64,000 bases of DNA, from the NCBI RefSeq assembly GCF_004331465.1, contig NZ_SJKB01000002.1, forward strand, positions 124,001 through 188,000. The letters run 5' to 3'. Below, piece after piece: positions 33,496-41,448 of the stretch. Source of the DNA: Kribbella pittospori (lineage in GTDB: Bacteria; Actinomycetota; Actinomycetes; Propionibacteriales; Kribbellaceae). Under the pieces are notes generated by a model. The model was not told the origin of the DNA. It saw only the letters and a list, made by a program, of their open reading frames with translations, and did no database searches. Position 1 is the first letter of the stretch. Each line of letters opens with the position of its first letter. The position numbers and the translations under genes are program-made.

Positions 33496-34048
33496 GCACC
33501 CGGCTCATCATCAGCTTCGCCGCCGACTCGTCGTACCCGGGCAGCGAGGAGTCGGCGAACAGGTGCACCTTGCCGGGGTAGAGGAACAGCTCCGCCTGAT
33601 CGGTGGCGGCGACCAGGGCGCGGGCGGCGTCCAGGTCGCCGCCCTCCTCGCTGAAGAACGGGTCCTCGTCCATGCCGTGGATCTGGACCGGAACGCCGTC
33701 CGGCCAGGTCCCGAACTCGGACACCGGCAGGCAGGCGTCGAAGAACAGCGCGCCCTTCGCCCCGGGCCGCGTCTGTGTCAACTGCTGCGCCGCCATCACT
33801 CCGAGCGAGAAGCCCGCGTAGACGAGGCCTTCGCCGAGTCCCTGGGCGGCTTGCACCCCGCGCTCGTTGACCACGCCGAAGCCGGTCTCCCGCGCGTACC
33901 CGATGCCTTCGTCGAGGGTGGCGAACGTCCGCCCCTCGTACAGATCCGGCAGGTGGACGGTGTGACCCGCCTGCCGTAGCTCGTCGGCGAAGGTCTTCAC
34001 CCCGTCGGTGAGTCCCTGCGCGTGGTGGTACAGCACGACCTCGGCCAT
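33470..34048 (-). CDS. Dienelactone hydrolase family protein
   Basis: A 192-residue alpha/beta hydrolase of the DLH family. The triad reads Ser81 (AGFSLG), an Asp in DEDPFF near 127-129 and His162 (GKVHLFAD). Classical dienelactone hydrolases use Cys, so this Ser form may be a general esterase. Start at the ATG 34048, with GGAGCGG 7 nt upstream; the longer frame to 34081 is less likely. It is divergent from an ArsR-type regulator whose candidate operator lies between them. Confidence 0.82.
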   Translation of the reverse strand: MAEVVLYHHAQGLTDGVKTFADELRQAGHTVHLPDLYEGRTFATLDEGIGYARETGFGVVNERGVQAAQGLGEGLVYAGFSLGVMAAQQLTQTRPGAKGALFFDACLPVSEFGTWPDGVPVQIHGMDEDPFFSEEGGDLDAARALVAATDQAELFLYPGKVHLFADSSLPGYDESAAKLMMSRVLTFLEPIR

Positions 34049-34067
34049 GATCCGCTCCAATGATCCA

Positions 34068-34083
34068 GATATTTCGAACAATC
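34068..34083. promoter_or_regulatory. Candidate ArsR-type operator
   Basis: GAT-N2-TTCGAA-N2-ATC, an imperfect 16-bp palindrome (12 of 16 positions symmetric), lies between the divergent DLH and ArsR-type genes. It overlaps the -35 region expected for the latter, whose -10 TAGTCT is at 34092-34097. Confidence 0.45.
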
Positions 34084-34106
34084 CGTGATGCTAGTCTAAT
34101 CCGACC

Positions 34107-34685
34107 ATGTCGATCAACAGCCCGGTGCCGGATTACGAGCTCGAGGACACCATCGAGCTGACAACGGCCGAGCAGGTCCGGGCGATCAGCGACCCGTTGC
34201 GGACGACGATCCTCGGCCTGTTGCACGAGCGCGCCGCGACCGTGACCGAGCTGGCCACGGCGGTCAAACGCCCGAAGAGCACCGTGGCTCATCACGTGAA
34301 GGTGCTCGCGGACGCGGGGATCCTCAAGGTCGTCCGGACCCGACGGGTCCGGGCCATCGAGGAGCGCTTCTACGGCCGGGCCGCGCGGATGTTCTACGTC
34401 GGCCTCGGCCGGCGGGTGGACGGGGTCGAGTTGCCGCCGGACTTCAACGACTTCGAGGTCGCCGCCGAGGAGTCCAGGACGGCGTACGACGCCGGACAGC
34501 TGCGGTCGTTCATCCGCCATGCCCGGATCCCGGAGGAGCGCGCGGCGGAGTTCTGGCGTGGGGTCGACCGGCTCATCCACAGCTTCGACGAACTGCCGCG
34601 CTCCGGCGACACCACCTATGGCTTCACCGTCGGTCTCTACCCCATCATCGATTACCCAACGCTGCCCCCACCGCCCGAGGACTGA
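34107..34685 (+). CDS. ArsR-type winged-helix regulator
   Basis: The winged helix is at about residues 20-100 with ISDPLRTTILGLL and KRPKSTVAHHVKVLADAGIL. No metal-binding cysteines are present, so it is not a metal sensor. The C-terminal 90 residues form a helical extension seen in ArsR-like regulators that sense organic ligands. TAGTCT 9 nt before the ATG is a probable -10. The gene is followed after 1 bp by a lipoprotein gene and is divergent from the DLH gene; both are candidate targets. Confidence 0.83.
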   Translation: MSINSPVPDYELEDTIELTTAEQVRAISDPLRTTILGLLHERAATVTELATAVKRPKSTVAHHVKVLADAGILKVVRTRRVRAIEERFYGRAARMFYVGLGRRVDGVELPPDFNDFEVAAEESRTAYDAGQLRSFIRHARIPEERAAEFWRGVDRLIHSFDELPRSGDTTYGFTVGLYPIIDYPTLPPPPED

Positions 34686-34686
34686 C

Positions 34687-35940
34687 ATGCTCCGTCGCGT
34701 GATGCTCCTGGTCACGACCGCCTGCCTGCTGGCCGGTGGTTGCAGCTCGGGCGGGACAGACCACGCGACGATCCAGGTCGACCACACCACGGCGCCGGCG
34801 GATCAGGCCGTCCACCTGACCGTCGGCGGACTCGAGTCGCACGCCAAGGTCAGCGTGAGCGCGCAGGCGAACGACCGCGCCGGCAAGACCTGGCGGGCCG
34901 AGGCGACGTTCACGGCCGACGACCACGGTGCGATCGATCTCGACAGCAGCAGCCCGGCCGGCGGTAGCTACCAGGGCGTCGATGGCATGGGCCTGTTCTG
35001 GTCGATGAACCCACCGGACGGCGACCCGGACCAGCAGGCGTACGCTCCGCCGGTCCAGGGCGACCGGCTGATCGAGCAGGTCGAGATCCAGGTCCACCGC
35101 GACGACAAGACGCTGGCGAGGACGACGCTGACCAGACAGTGGGCGACCTCGGGGGTCACGTCCAGAAAGCTGACCCCGGCCACGGACAAGGTCAGCGGGG
35201 TCTACCGCGCTCCGCCACCCGATCACACCAAGCATCCCGCCGTACTGCTGTTCGGCGGCTCCGAAGGCGGCAACGCCGTAGAGTCCATCGCGGAACTGCT
35301 GGCGTCGCACGGGTATCCCGCGCTCTCCGTGGCGTACTTCCACGCGCCGGGGTTACCGCAGGAGCTTCGCGACATCCCGGTGGAGTACTTCGCGACCGCA
35401 GCCCGCTGGCTGGCCCGGCAGCCAGGAGTGGATCCGGCTCACGTGATCGCGTTGAGCGCGTCACGTGGCACCGAGGCCGCCCTGCTGCTGAGCGATCACT
35501 TCCCCGACCTGGTGCACGGCGCTGTCCTCTATGCACCGACCGATGTGGTGGTCGGGTCGTTCCCGGCGGTCGGCGGCGCGGCCTGGACCTTGGTCGGCGA
35601 GCAACTGCCACCCGACTCCTCGATCCCGGTCGACCAGGTCAGCGGTCCGGTCCTCGCGATCGCCGGATCCGACGACGCACTCTGGGCGTCGATGGGGGCG
35701 GCGCCGCGGATCGCCTTCGCGCTCGATGACGCGCACAACCGCTACCCGCATCGCGCCTTGGTCTTCCCGCAGGCCGGTCATGGGATCGCCGGGCCGCCGT
35801 ACCTTCCGCACGGGACGAAGGAGGTGCACCCGGTGAGCCACGAGGCCATCACGCTCGGCGGCACTCGCGCGGGGAACGAGGCCGCGCTCCGGCAGGGGTG
35901 GGCGGCGGTCCTCGCGCTGCTCGCGTCACTCACGCATTGA
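34687..35940 (+). CDS. Lipoprotein with acyl-CoA thioesterase/BAAT-like hydrolase domain
   Basis: The N-terminus is a lipoprotein signal ending in LLAGGC (residues 14-19). A beta-sandwich domain (about 25-150, acyl-CoA thioester hydrolase/BAAT N-terminal type) and an alpha/beta hydrolase domain (about 165-415) follow. The nucleophile is Ser in SASRGTEAA, and the His is near QAGHGI. Homologues act on bile-acid or fatty acyl-CoA esters, but an exported lipoprotein form must use another substrate, which is unknown. It starts 1 bp after the ArsR-type gene's stop with GAGGA upstream, so the two are cotranscribed. Confidence 0.8.
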   Translation: MLRRVMLLVTTACLLAGGCSSGGTDHATIQVDHTTAPADQAVHLTVGGLESHAKVSVSAQANDRAGKTWRAEATFTADDHGAIDLDSSSPAGGSYQGVDGMGLFWSMNPPDGDPDQQAYAPPVQGDRLIEQVEIQVHRDDKTLARTTLTRQWATSGVTSRKLTPATDKVSGVYRAPPPDHTKHPAVLLFGGSEGGNAVESIAELLASHGYPALSVAYFHAPGLPQELRDIPVEYFATAARWLARQPGVDPAHVIALSASRGTEAALLLSDHFPDLVHGAVLYAPTDVVVGSFPAVGGAAWTLVGEQLPPDSSIPVDQVSGPVLAIAGSDDALWASMGAAPRIAFALDDAHNRYPHRALVFPQAGHGIAGPPYLPHGTKEVHPVSHEAITLGGTRAGNEAALRQGWAAVLALLASLTH

Positions 35941-36762
35941 GGCTCGGTGCGCGGTGGGGGTGGTGCCGGTGTGGTGGCGGAAGACCCGGGCGAAGTGCTG
36001 GCTGGAGCTGAAGCCGAGGGTGAGGGCCAGCGCGGTGATGGTCAGGTCGCTGGATTCGAGGAGTTGCCGGGCGCGGTCGATGCGGCGCTCGTTGAGGTAG
36101 CGGTGCGGCGGCTGGCCGAGGTGGTCGGCGAACAGTTCGGCCAGGTACGACGGCGCGAGGCCGACCCGGTCGGCGAGTCGGCGGAGCGTCCAGTGTTCGT
36201 GGAACTCCTGCTCCAGTAGGCGTTTGACGGTCCGCACTGCCGGATGCATCGCCAGTTGTGGCGCGGCGGTCGGCGCCATCGCGCGTGCGACCGACAGCAC
36301 CAGGTGGTCGACCGCTAGCGCCAGCCCGGTGTCGTTGTACTCGTAGCGGGTGGTGAGTTCCCGGACGAGTTGCGCGAAGGCGTGCGCGACCTCTCCCGCT
36401 TCTCGGTGCACGACGGTTGCGGGCCAATCCAGGGTCAGCGCGGGCTGGCGTCGTACGACGGGATCGAGGTCGATGGCGGCGAAATAGAAGTGGTGATTGC
36501 CCGAACGACCGGCCAGGTGATGTACGAGACCCGGAGGTACGGCGAACAGGTGGCCGGGCTGGAGGAGATAGCTCTCGTCGCCAGCCGCCCAGCGCGTCAC
36601 GCCGTGCAACTGCAGGTAGATCTCCCACACCGGATGCTGGTGCGGCTCGATCAGGAACTGCTCCGGGACCCACTGCTCACCAGCGTGCACGAGACCGCTG
36701 ACAGGGTCGTGTACGTCGGCATGGAAGCCCGCGCGCAGCCCGTGAGGCTGAGTCAGAGACAC
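35926..36762 (-). CDS. AraC-family regulator with cupin sensor
   Basis: An N-terminal cupin-like AraC binding domain (about 15-150, with PHQHPVWEIYLQLHG) is followed by two helix-turn-helix motifs (about 180-278, ending GFSSSQHFARVFRHHTGTTP). Such proteins usually activate a neighbouring gene when a sugar or similar ligand binds. It is divergent from a phytanoyl-CoA dioxygenase-type gene, 71 bp between starts, with an inverted repeat in between. GTG start at 36762. Its end overlaps the lipoprotein gene by 15 bp. Confidence 0.87.
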   Translation of the reverse strand: MSLTQPHGLRAGFHADVHDPVSGLVHAGEQWVPEQFLIEPHQHPVWEIYLQLHGVTRWAAGDESYLLQPGHLFAVPPGLVHHLAGRSGNHHFYFAAIDLDPVVRRQPALTLDWPATVVHREAGEVAHAFAQLVRELTTRYEYNDTGLALAVDHLVLSVARAMAPTAAPQLAMHPAVRTVKRLLEQEFHEHWTLRRLADRVGLAPSYLAELFADHLGQPPHRYLNERRIDRARQLLESSDLTITALALTLGFSSSQHFARVFRHHTGTTPTAHRASMRE

Positions 36763-36778
36763 CTGAAGATTGTGTCCA

Positions 36779-36798
36779 GTTGCCTGAACAACGGCAAC
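36779..36798. promoter_or_regulatory. Candidate AraC-type operator
   Basis: GTTGCC-N8-GGCAAC lies between the divergent AraC-type and PhyH genes. Its centre is about 45 bp upstream of the start of the leaderless PhyH message, a normal position for an activator site. Confidence 0.4.
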
Positions 36799-36820
36799 GC
36801 GGCGAACAGCCCCGATTTCC

Positions 36821-36833
36821 TACGGTTGCCGGC
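36821..36833 (+). promoter_or_regulatory. Leaderless -10 of the PhyH gene
   Basis: TACGGT (36821-36826) is 7 nt before the ATG at 36834. No ribosome site is present. Confidence 0.5.
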
Positions 36834-37655
36834 ATGACAGAACTTCCCGGGCCTGACGACCTCGCCTTCTACCGTGAGCACGGTTACTGGATCTCGCCGG
36901 TGATCGTGCCGTCCGACGTACTCGACGCGGCCGAGCGCGGCATGGAGCGCTTCTACGCCGGCGACCACGACCACGCCCTCCCGAACCTGCCGTCGACGTG
37001 GGGCTGGCAGCCGTCGGACGGCGACGTACTGCGGAAGAACGACTATTCCTCGCTCCGGGTCGACGAACTCGCGGCACTGGTCCGCCACCCGGCGATCGGT
37101 GCGACGGCCGCCGCGCTGTCCGGTGCGGATGGGATCCGGCTGTGGCACGACCAGCTGCTCCGGAAGCCGGTGGGCGGCTCGGCTCGAGTCGGGTGGCACA
37201 CGGATCGGCAGTACTGGCAGTCGTGCACGTCGGACGACATGCTCACCGCGTGGGTCGGGTTCCACGACGTCGACGAGGTCAACGGCGCGGTGTCGTTCCT
37301 GCCGGGCAGCCACCGCTGGGACATCACCGGTCTCGACTTCTTCTCCCAGGACGCCGACGCCCTCGAGGCCTCGATCGTCGCGCAGGGCTTCGACCCGACT
37401 CCCGTCGTACCCCGGATGCGCCGCGGCCAGGTCAGGTTCCACCACTGCCGCACCGTCCACGGCAGCTCCGCCAACCGCGGTACGGCGCCCCGCCGCGCGT
37501 TGGCCATCCACCTCCAACCCACCACCAACCGCTGGCGCCCCGGCTCGAGTCACCCGAACGACACCCTGGTCCGGAACGACCCCACCCCCGACTACACCGA
37601 CCCCACCATCCAGCCCCTGCTCTGGCCGCTTGAGAACCGGACCATGGTCCGTTAA
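36834..37655 (+). CDS. Phytanoyl-CoA dioxygenase (PhyH) family protein
   Basis: A 273-residue Fe(II)/2-oxoglutarate oxygenase with the iron-binding H122-x-D124 (WHTDRQ) and distal His209 (TVHGSS), and an Arg near 220 for 2-oxoglutarate. The family hydroxylates diverse small molecules, not only phytanoyl-CoA; the substrate here is unknown. The AraC-type neighbour suggests an inducible catabolic or modifying step. The next gene begins 10 bp after its stop. Confidence 0.85.
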   Translation: MTELPGPDDLAFYREHGYWISPVIVPSDVLDAAERGMERFYAGDHDHALPNLPSTWGWQPSDGDVLRKNDYSSLRVDELAALVRHPAIGATAAALSGADGIRLWHDQLLRKPVGGSARVGWHTDRQYWQSCTSDDMLTAWVGFHDVDEVNGAVSFLPGSHRWDITGLDFFSQDADALEASIVAQGFDPTPVVPRMRRGQVRFHHCRTVHGSSANRGTAPRRALAIHLQPTTNRWRPGSSHPNDTLVRNDPTPDYTDPTIQPLLWPLENRTMVR

Positions 37656-37665
37656 TGTCGCAGGC
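37653..37665 (+). promoter_or_regulatory. Possible leaderless -10 of the PPOX gene
   Basis: TAATGT (37653-37658), sharing its TAA with the stop of the preceding gene, is 7 nt before the ATG at 37666. Confidence 0.4.
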
Positions 37666-38145
37666 ATGGATGTTCGTGCGGGACTCGAGCTGATCAAGGA
37701 GCTCGGCAGTCAGGACTACTGGCTGGCCGTGCTTGTCGTCCGTCGGCGGTCCGGGGAGCCGGCTGTCTCGGTGGTGAATGCCGGCGTACTGCCGCATCCG
37801 CTCACCGGTGAGCCGGTCGTCGCCCTGGTCGCGCGGGGCGGGACGGCCAAACTCACCTATCTGCGCCGGGATCCGAACGCGACGCTCGTGTTCCGGGCGG
37901 GCTGGCAGTGGATCGCGGTCAGCGGGCCGGTCGAGCTCGCCGGGCCCGACGATGCGCTGCCTGGTCTCGACGCGGAGCAGCTGCGGTTGCTGTTGCGCGA
38001 TATCTACCACGCGGCGGGTGGCCAGCATCCGGACCTGGACGAGTACGACCGCGAGATGGTCGCGGACCGACGTACGGCGGTCCTGCTCAAGCCGGAGCGC
38101 TTCACCAACAACCCATCGGGTGCCGACCACGTGGAGGACGAATGA
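37666..38145 (+). CDS. Pyridoxamine-phosphate-oxidase-fold protein
   Basis: A 159-residue split-beta-barrel protein of the PPOX class, likely binding F420 or FMN. The strands WLAVLVV, VVALVARGGTAKLTYLRRDPNATLVF and WIAVSGPVELAG follow the family order. Members reduce or oxidise small substrates, and the substrate cannot be told. The stop codon overlaps the ATG of the next gene (ATGA at 38142-38145), coupling it with the DsbA-fold protein. Confidence 0.8.
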   Translation: MDVRAGLELIKELGSQDYWLAVLVVRRRSGEPAVSVVNAGVLPHPLTGEPVVALVARGGTAKLTYLRRDPNATLVFRAGWQWIAVSGPVELAGPDDALPGLDAEQLRLLLRDIYHAAGGQHPDLDEYDREMVADRRTAVLLKPERFTNNPSGADHVEDE

Positions 38146-38822
38146 TCGCGCCGGGGACCATCCAGATCTGGTCGGATCTCCTGTGTCCGTTCGCGTTTGT
38201 GGCCATCCATCGGCTCCGGGCGGCGCGGGAGCGGCTCGGTCTCGAGGACCAGGTGGCCATCGATCACCACACGTTCGCGCTCGAGTTGTTCAACGGACCG
38301 CACTCCCGGCCGGGCACCGACAGCGAGGCCGTCGGGCTCGGACAGGTGGCGCCGGAGCTCGGGTTCCGGCTGTGGACGCAGCCTGACTGGACCTATCCGT
38401 CGACCGTGATGCTCGCGGCCGAAGCGGTGCACGCGGCGAAGGAGCAGGGTCTGCGCGAGTCGGAGGATCTCGACTACGCACTGCGCTGCGCCTTCTGGCA
38501 GGAGTCGCTGTCGATCGGGCACCGCCAGGTGATCCTCGACGTCGCCAAAGGGGCCGGTTCGGTCGACGTCACCGCACTCGCCGAGGCCCTCGACGACGGC
38601 CGCGCCCGAGCCACCGTCATGGCCGACCACGCTGTCGCCATCACCGACGCCATCAAGGGCAGTCCCCACCTGTTCCTCCCGGACGGCACGAACATCCACA
38701 ACCCCGGCATCACCGTCCACTGGGAAGGCCCGTACGCCTCCGGCTACCCCATCGCCCACAACGCCAACCCCACCTGGCCGGACCAACTCCTCACCCAGGC
38801 CGCCGCGTCTCGGGGTGAGTGA
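38142..38822 (+). CDS. DsbA-fold oxidoreductase (FrnE / hydroxychromene-carboxylate isomerase type)
   Basis: A 226-residue thioredoxin-fold protein with a helical insert. The active-site position reads CPFA after IWSDLL, so the second cysteine of CxxC is missing, as in 2-hydroxychromene-2-carboxylate isomerase relatives. It is therefore more likely a glutathione-transferase-kappa-like or isomerase-type enzyme than a disulfide oxidase. GGAGG precedes its ATG, and translation is coupled to the PPOX gene. It overlaps the LysR gene's end by 32 bp. Confidence 0.82.
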   Translation: MIAPGTIQIWSDLLCPFAFVAIHRLRAARERLGLEDQVAIDHHTFALELFNGPHSRPGTDSEAVGLGQVAPELGFRLWTQPDWTYPSTVMLAAEAVHAAKEQGLRESEDLDYALRCAFWQESLSIGHRQVILDVAKGAGSVDVTALAEALDDGRARATVMADHAVAITDAIKGSPHLFLPDGTNIHNPGITVHWEGPYASGYPIAHNANPTWPDQLLTQAAASRGE

Positions 38823-39684
38823 CGTACTCGCGGAAGCGGCGGGCGGCTGGAGAGGCGGCGGGGCCGGTGGGGAGGATGAGGTCTACTCGGCGGACGAGGT
38901 CGGGGCCGGCCAGCGGGACCAGGCGTACGGCGGAGGTGTCGAGGGCCAGGCCTTCTGGGATGAGGGCGATACCGACGCCGGCCGAGACCAAGTCGAGCAG
39001 CATGGTCCACTCGTTCACCTCGCACACGACATCCCGCTCGATGCCTGCTTCATCGAAGGCGGTGTCGAGCAGTTGGCGAATCGCCCACTGGGGAGGCGTT
39101 TCGACGAAGCGCTCCGTGGCGAGGTCGGTGAGCTTGACGGCGTCCGCCGAGCTGAGCGGATGAGTCGGCGTACAGGCGAGCACCAGGGGCTCCGCAACGA
39201 GCGGGACGACCTCGAGGCCGGCGACCCGATCCGACACGAGTGACACCAGCGCACAGTCAAGGTGGCCGTCGGCAACCATCTCCACCATCGCCAGCGCAGG
39301 CAGTTGCTGCACGCGGATCCGCACCGCCGGGTGATCAACGGCGAACGTGGCCAGCCAGGACGAGACCGGCAGCGTATGCCCGGCCGTCTGCAGTGCGCCG
39401 ATCCGCAGTTCCCCGGCCAGCACGCCTTGCGTGTCCTGCACCGCTTGCCGCGCGTTGACCGCCGCCTCCAACGCCAGCCGCGCCGCTGGCAGCATCGCGA
39501 GTCCCTCGGCTGTCAGCCGAACCGGTCGAGTACCCCGAACGAAGAGCGGCGCACCGACTTCCTTCTCCAGCGCGCGGATCGACGTGGACAGGCCGGACTG
39601 CACGATGTGCTCGCGCTCCGCCGCCCGGGTGAAACTTCGCTCCTCCGCGAGCGCGACGAAGTGCCGCAGATGCCGAAACTCCAT
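38791..39684 (-). CDS. LysR-family regulator of the adjacent MFS exporter
   Basis: A 297-residue LysR protein: helix-turn-helix at about 1-60 (MEFRHLRHFVALAEERSFTR) and effector domain from about 90. The upstream in-frame start at 39720 is rejected because TACAGT lies 7 nt before the ATG at 39684. A perfect ATCTCT-N3-AGAGAT dyad containing the LysR pattern T-N11-A starts at the last base of this hexamer. The divergent MFS gene is the likely target, and the dyad position predicts autorepression. Confidence 0.87.
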   Translation of the reverse strand: MEFRHLRHFVALAEERSFTRAAEREHIVQSGLSTSIRALEKEVGAPLFVRGTRPVRLTAEGLAMLPAARLALEAAVNARQAVQDTQGVLAGELRIGALQTAGHTLPVSSWLATFAVDHPAVRIRVQQLPALAMVEMVADGHLDCALVSLVSDRVAGLEVVPLVAEPLVLACTPTHPLSSADAVKLTDLATERFVETPPQWAIRQLLDTAFDEAGIERDVVCEVNEWTMLLDLVSAGVGIALIPEGLALDTSAVRLVPLAGPDLVRRVDLILPTGPAASPAARRFREYVTHPETRRPG

Positions 39685-39697
39685 GCTCCCGACTGTA
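39685..39697 (-). promoter_or_regulatory. Leaderless -10 of the LysR gene
   Basis: TACAGT (39697-39692 on the minus strand) is 7 nt before the ATG and touches the LysR dyad. Confidence 0.55.
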
Positions 39698-39720
39698 TCT
39701 CTGCGAGAGATGGAATCCAT
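39697..39720. promoter_or_regulatory. LysR binding site (T-N11-A dyad)
   Basis: ATCTCT-GCG-AGAGAT (39697-39711) is a perfect dyad of the LysR T-N11-A type. A second small dyad, ATGGA-A-TCCAT, follows at 39710-39720. Both lie between the divergent LysR and MFS starts. Confidence 0.6.
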
Positions 39721-39804
39721 CTGGAACTGTCCTACCAGAGCTGGTATGCCCGGGCAGCACGGCCCTGTTCGGTCTCAGTAGACCGATGTCCCTGCAGAGA
39801 GGCC

Positions 39805-41028
39805 ATGTCCGCGATGACTACCGCCGCACCAACGATCGCCCGTACGACGAGAGCCCGGCACCGGACCGGATTCTGGTTCGTCGCCACCGCGTTCCTGACC
39901 CTGATGGCGTTCGGGACCGTACCGACGCCGCTCTGGCCGATCTATCAGGACCGTGATCACTTCGGCGCGACCACGGTGACCGTCGCGTTCGCCGTGATGG
40001 TGGTCGGCGCCGCGGCCGGCTTCCACCTACTCGGTCACCTCTCCGACCGCCTCGGCCGTCGGCGCATCATCGTCCCCGCGCTACTCACCGGCATTCTGTC
40101 GGCCGCCGTACTCGCGATCTGGCCAGGGCTGCCGGCCCTACTGGTCGGACGCGTCCTCACGGGTGTCGCGGTCGGGCTGATGGCTTCCACGGCGACTGTT
40201 TATCTGACCGACCTCCATCACGCCGTTCACCCCGACGAGCCGCGGTCGTCCATGCCTGCGTTGGTGGCGACGGCGTCGAACCTTGGCGGTCTCGCACTCG
40301 GTCCCTTGGTGGCTGGTGCGCTTGCGCAATGGGCACCGGCTCCGCTGCGAACGTCGTACGCGGTCTTCGGTGCGCTGATGATTGTGCTGCTCCTGCTGGT
40401 CCTGTCGACGCCGGAGACGGTGGACATCGAGGCTAGAGGCAACGATCGGCCGGCCCGGTTCGCGCTGCGACCCGGAGCGGGTGCGGCCTTCGGATCCGCG
40501 GCTGCCGTGGGGTTCTTCGCCTTCGCGGTGATGGGGTTGTTCTCGTCGCTCGGCGCGATCATCGTCCGCGGTCAGCTCGGCATCACGTCGTACTTCGTCG
40601 CGGGGCTGGCGCCGTTCACGGCGTTCGCGGCCTCGGCGCTTGCGCAACTTGCCCTGCTCCGCGCGAGCCAGGCCGTCGCACTCGTGACGGGCACGATCAC
40701 CTTCCCGATCGGGCTCGCTCTCACCGCCGTCTCGCTCTACCACCCGATGCTGTGGCTGGCGCTCGTCGCAGCGGCCTTGAGCGGCAGCGGGGCCGGCCTG
40801 CTGTTCAAGAGCGCGGTCGCCGAAACCGTCGGTGCGGCGGCCCCGGCGTCACGCGCCGGCGTACTGGCAACGTTCTTCGTCATCGCGTACCTCGGCATGG
40901 GCCTCCCGTCGATCGCGTTCAGCATCGTGATCCGCCAGGTCGCCCTCCAGCCCGCGATGATCGGCTTTGCCGCCGTCCTGTCCCTCGGGGCGATCGCCGC
41001 CGTCGTCACCGCGCGCCGGCACAAATGA
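39805..41028 (+). CDS. MFS transporter, 12-helix exporter type
   Basis: A 407-residue MFS protein with twelve predicted helices. Motif A is HLSDRLGRRR near residues 76-85, and a GLMASTATVYLTDL segment lies in helix 4-5. Together with the divergent LysR gene it looks like a drug or metabolite efflux pair. GAGAGG lies just before the first ATG (39805); the second Met at 39814 is better spaced and may be the real start. The substrate is unknown. Confidence 0.85.
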   Translation: MSAMTTAAPTIARTTRARHRTGFWFVATAFLTLMAFGTVPTPLWPIYQDRDHFGATTVTVAFAVMVVGAAAGFHLLGHLSDRLGRRRIIVPALLTGILSAAVLAIWPGLPALLVGRVLTGVAVGLMASTATVYLTDLHHAVHPDEPRSSMPALVATASNLGGLALGPLVAGALAQWAPAPLRTSYAVFGALMIVLLLLVLSTPETVDIEARGNDRPARFALRPGAGAAFGSAAAVGFFAFAVMGLFSSLGAIIVRGQLGITSYFVAGLAPFTAFAASALAQLALLRASQAVALVTGTITFPIGLALTAVSLYHPMLWLALVAAALSGSGAGLLFKSAVAETVGAAAPASRAGVLATFFVIAYLGMGLPSIAFSIVIRQVALQPAMIGFAAVLSLGAIAAVVTARRHK

Positions 41029-41032
41029 TCGC

Positions 41033-41070
41033 TTGACCTGGAGCGCACTCCAGATCGGATGATGGAGCGC
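41033..41070 (+). promoter_or_regulatory. MerR-type promoter with 19-bp spacer, merR-like gene
   Basis: -35 TTGACC (41033-41038), a 19-nt spacer and -10 GATGAT (41058-41063). The dyad CTGGAG-N4-CTCCAG (41038-41053) fills the spacer. The overlong spacer and central dyad are the hallmark of MerR-family promoters. The start of transcription would fall at the ATG at 41071. Confidence 0.7.
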
Positions 41071-41448
41071 ATGACGTCATACGCACCGGCCGAGGCGTCC
41101 GAGCGCACCGGCCTCAGCCTGGACACCTTGCGCTACTACGAACGCCTCGGCCTCTTCGGCCCGGTACGGCGTACGACCGGAGGCAAACGGATCTACAGCG
41201 ACCACGACGTGGCCTGGCTGCGGCTGCTGATCTGCCTGCGCCAGGCCGGCCTGGGGATCACCGACCTCCAGCGGTTCATGGGCAGCCTGCGGAACCGCAC
41301 GAACGGCAACGCCGGCGTGGTCGAACTTCTCGAGAGCCACCGCGACCGGCTGCGCGACGAGATCGCGAAGATGAACCTAGCGCTGGGCGTTCTGGACGAC
41401 AAGCTCGACCACTACCGTGGAGCCGGTGACTCCGCTCAGAGGAAGTAG
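41071..41448 (+). CDS. MerR-family transcriptional regulator
   Basis: A 125-residue MerR protein: the N-terminal winged helix with [15 protein letters not shown] and [15 protein letters not shown], then a coiled-coil dimer helix (about 85-115). It lacks metal-binding cysteines, so it probably senses an organic signal. Two upstream ATGs (41059 and 41062) lie in or against the predicted -10 GATGAT, so the third ATG at 41071 is the start, giving a leaderless mRNA. The same operator stands before the convergent aldo/keto reductase gene, its likely target. Confidence 0.87.
   Translation: MTSYAPAEASERTGLSLDTLRYYERLGLFGPVRRTTGGKRIYSDHDVAWLRLLICLRQAGLGITDLQRFMGSLRNRTNGNAGVVELLESHRDRLRDEIAKMNLALGVLDDKLDHYRGAGDSAQRK

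Noticed and set aside
41059..41070. First two ATG codons of the merR-like frame
   Set aside because: They lie in or against the predicted -10 GATGAT, so transcription should begin after them.
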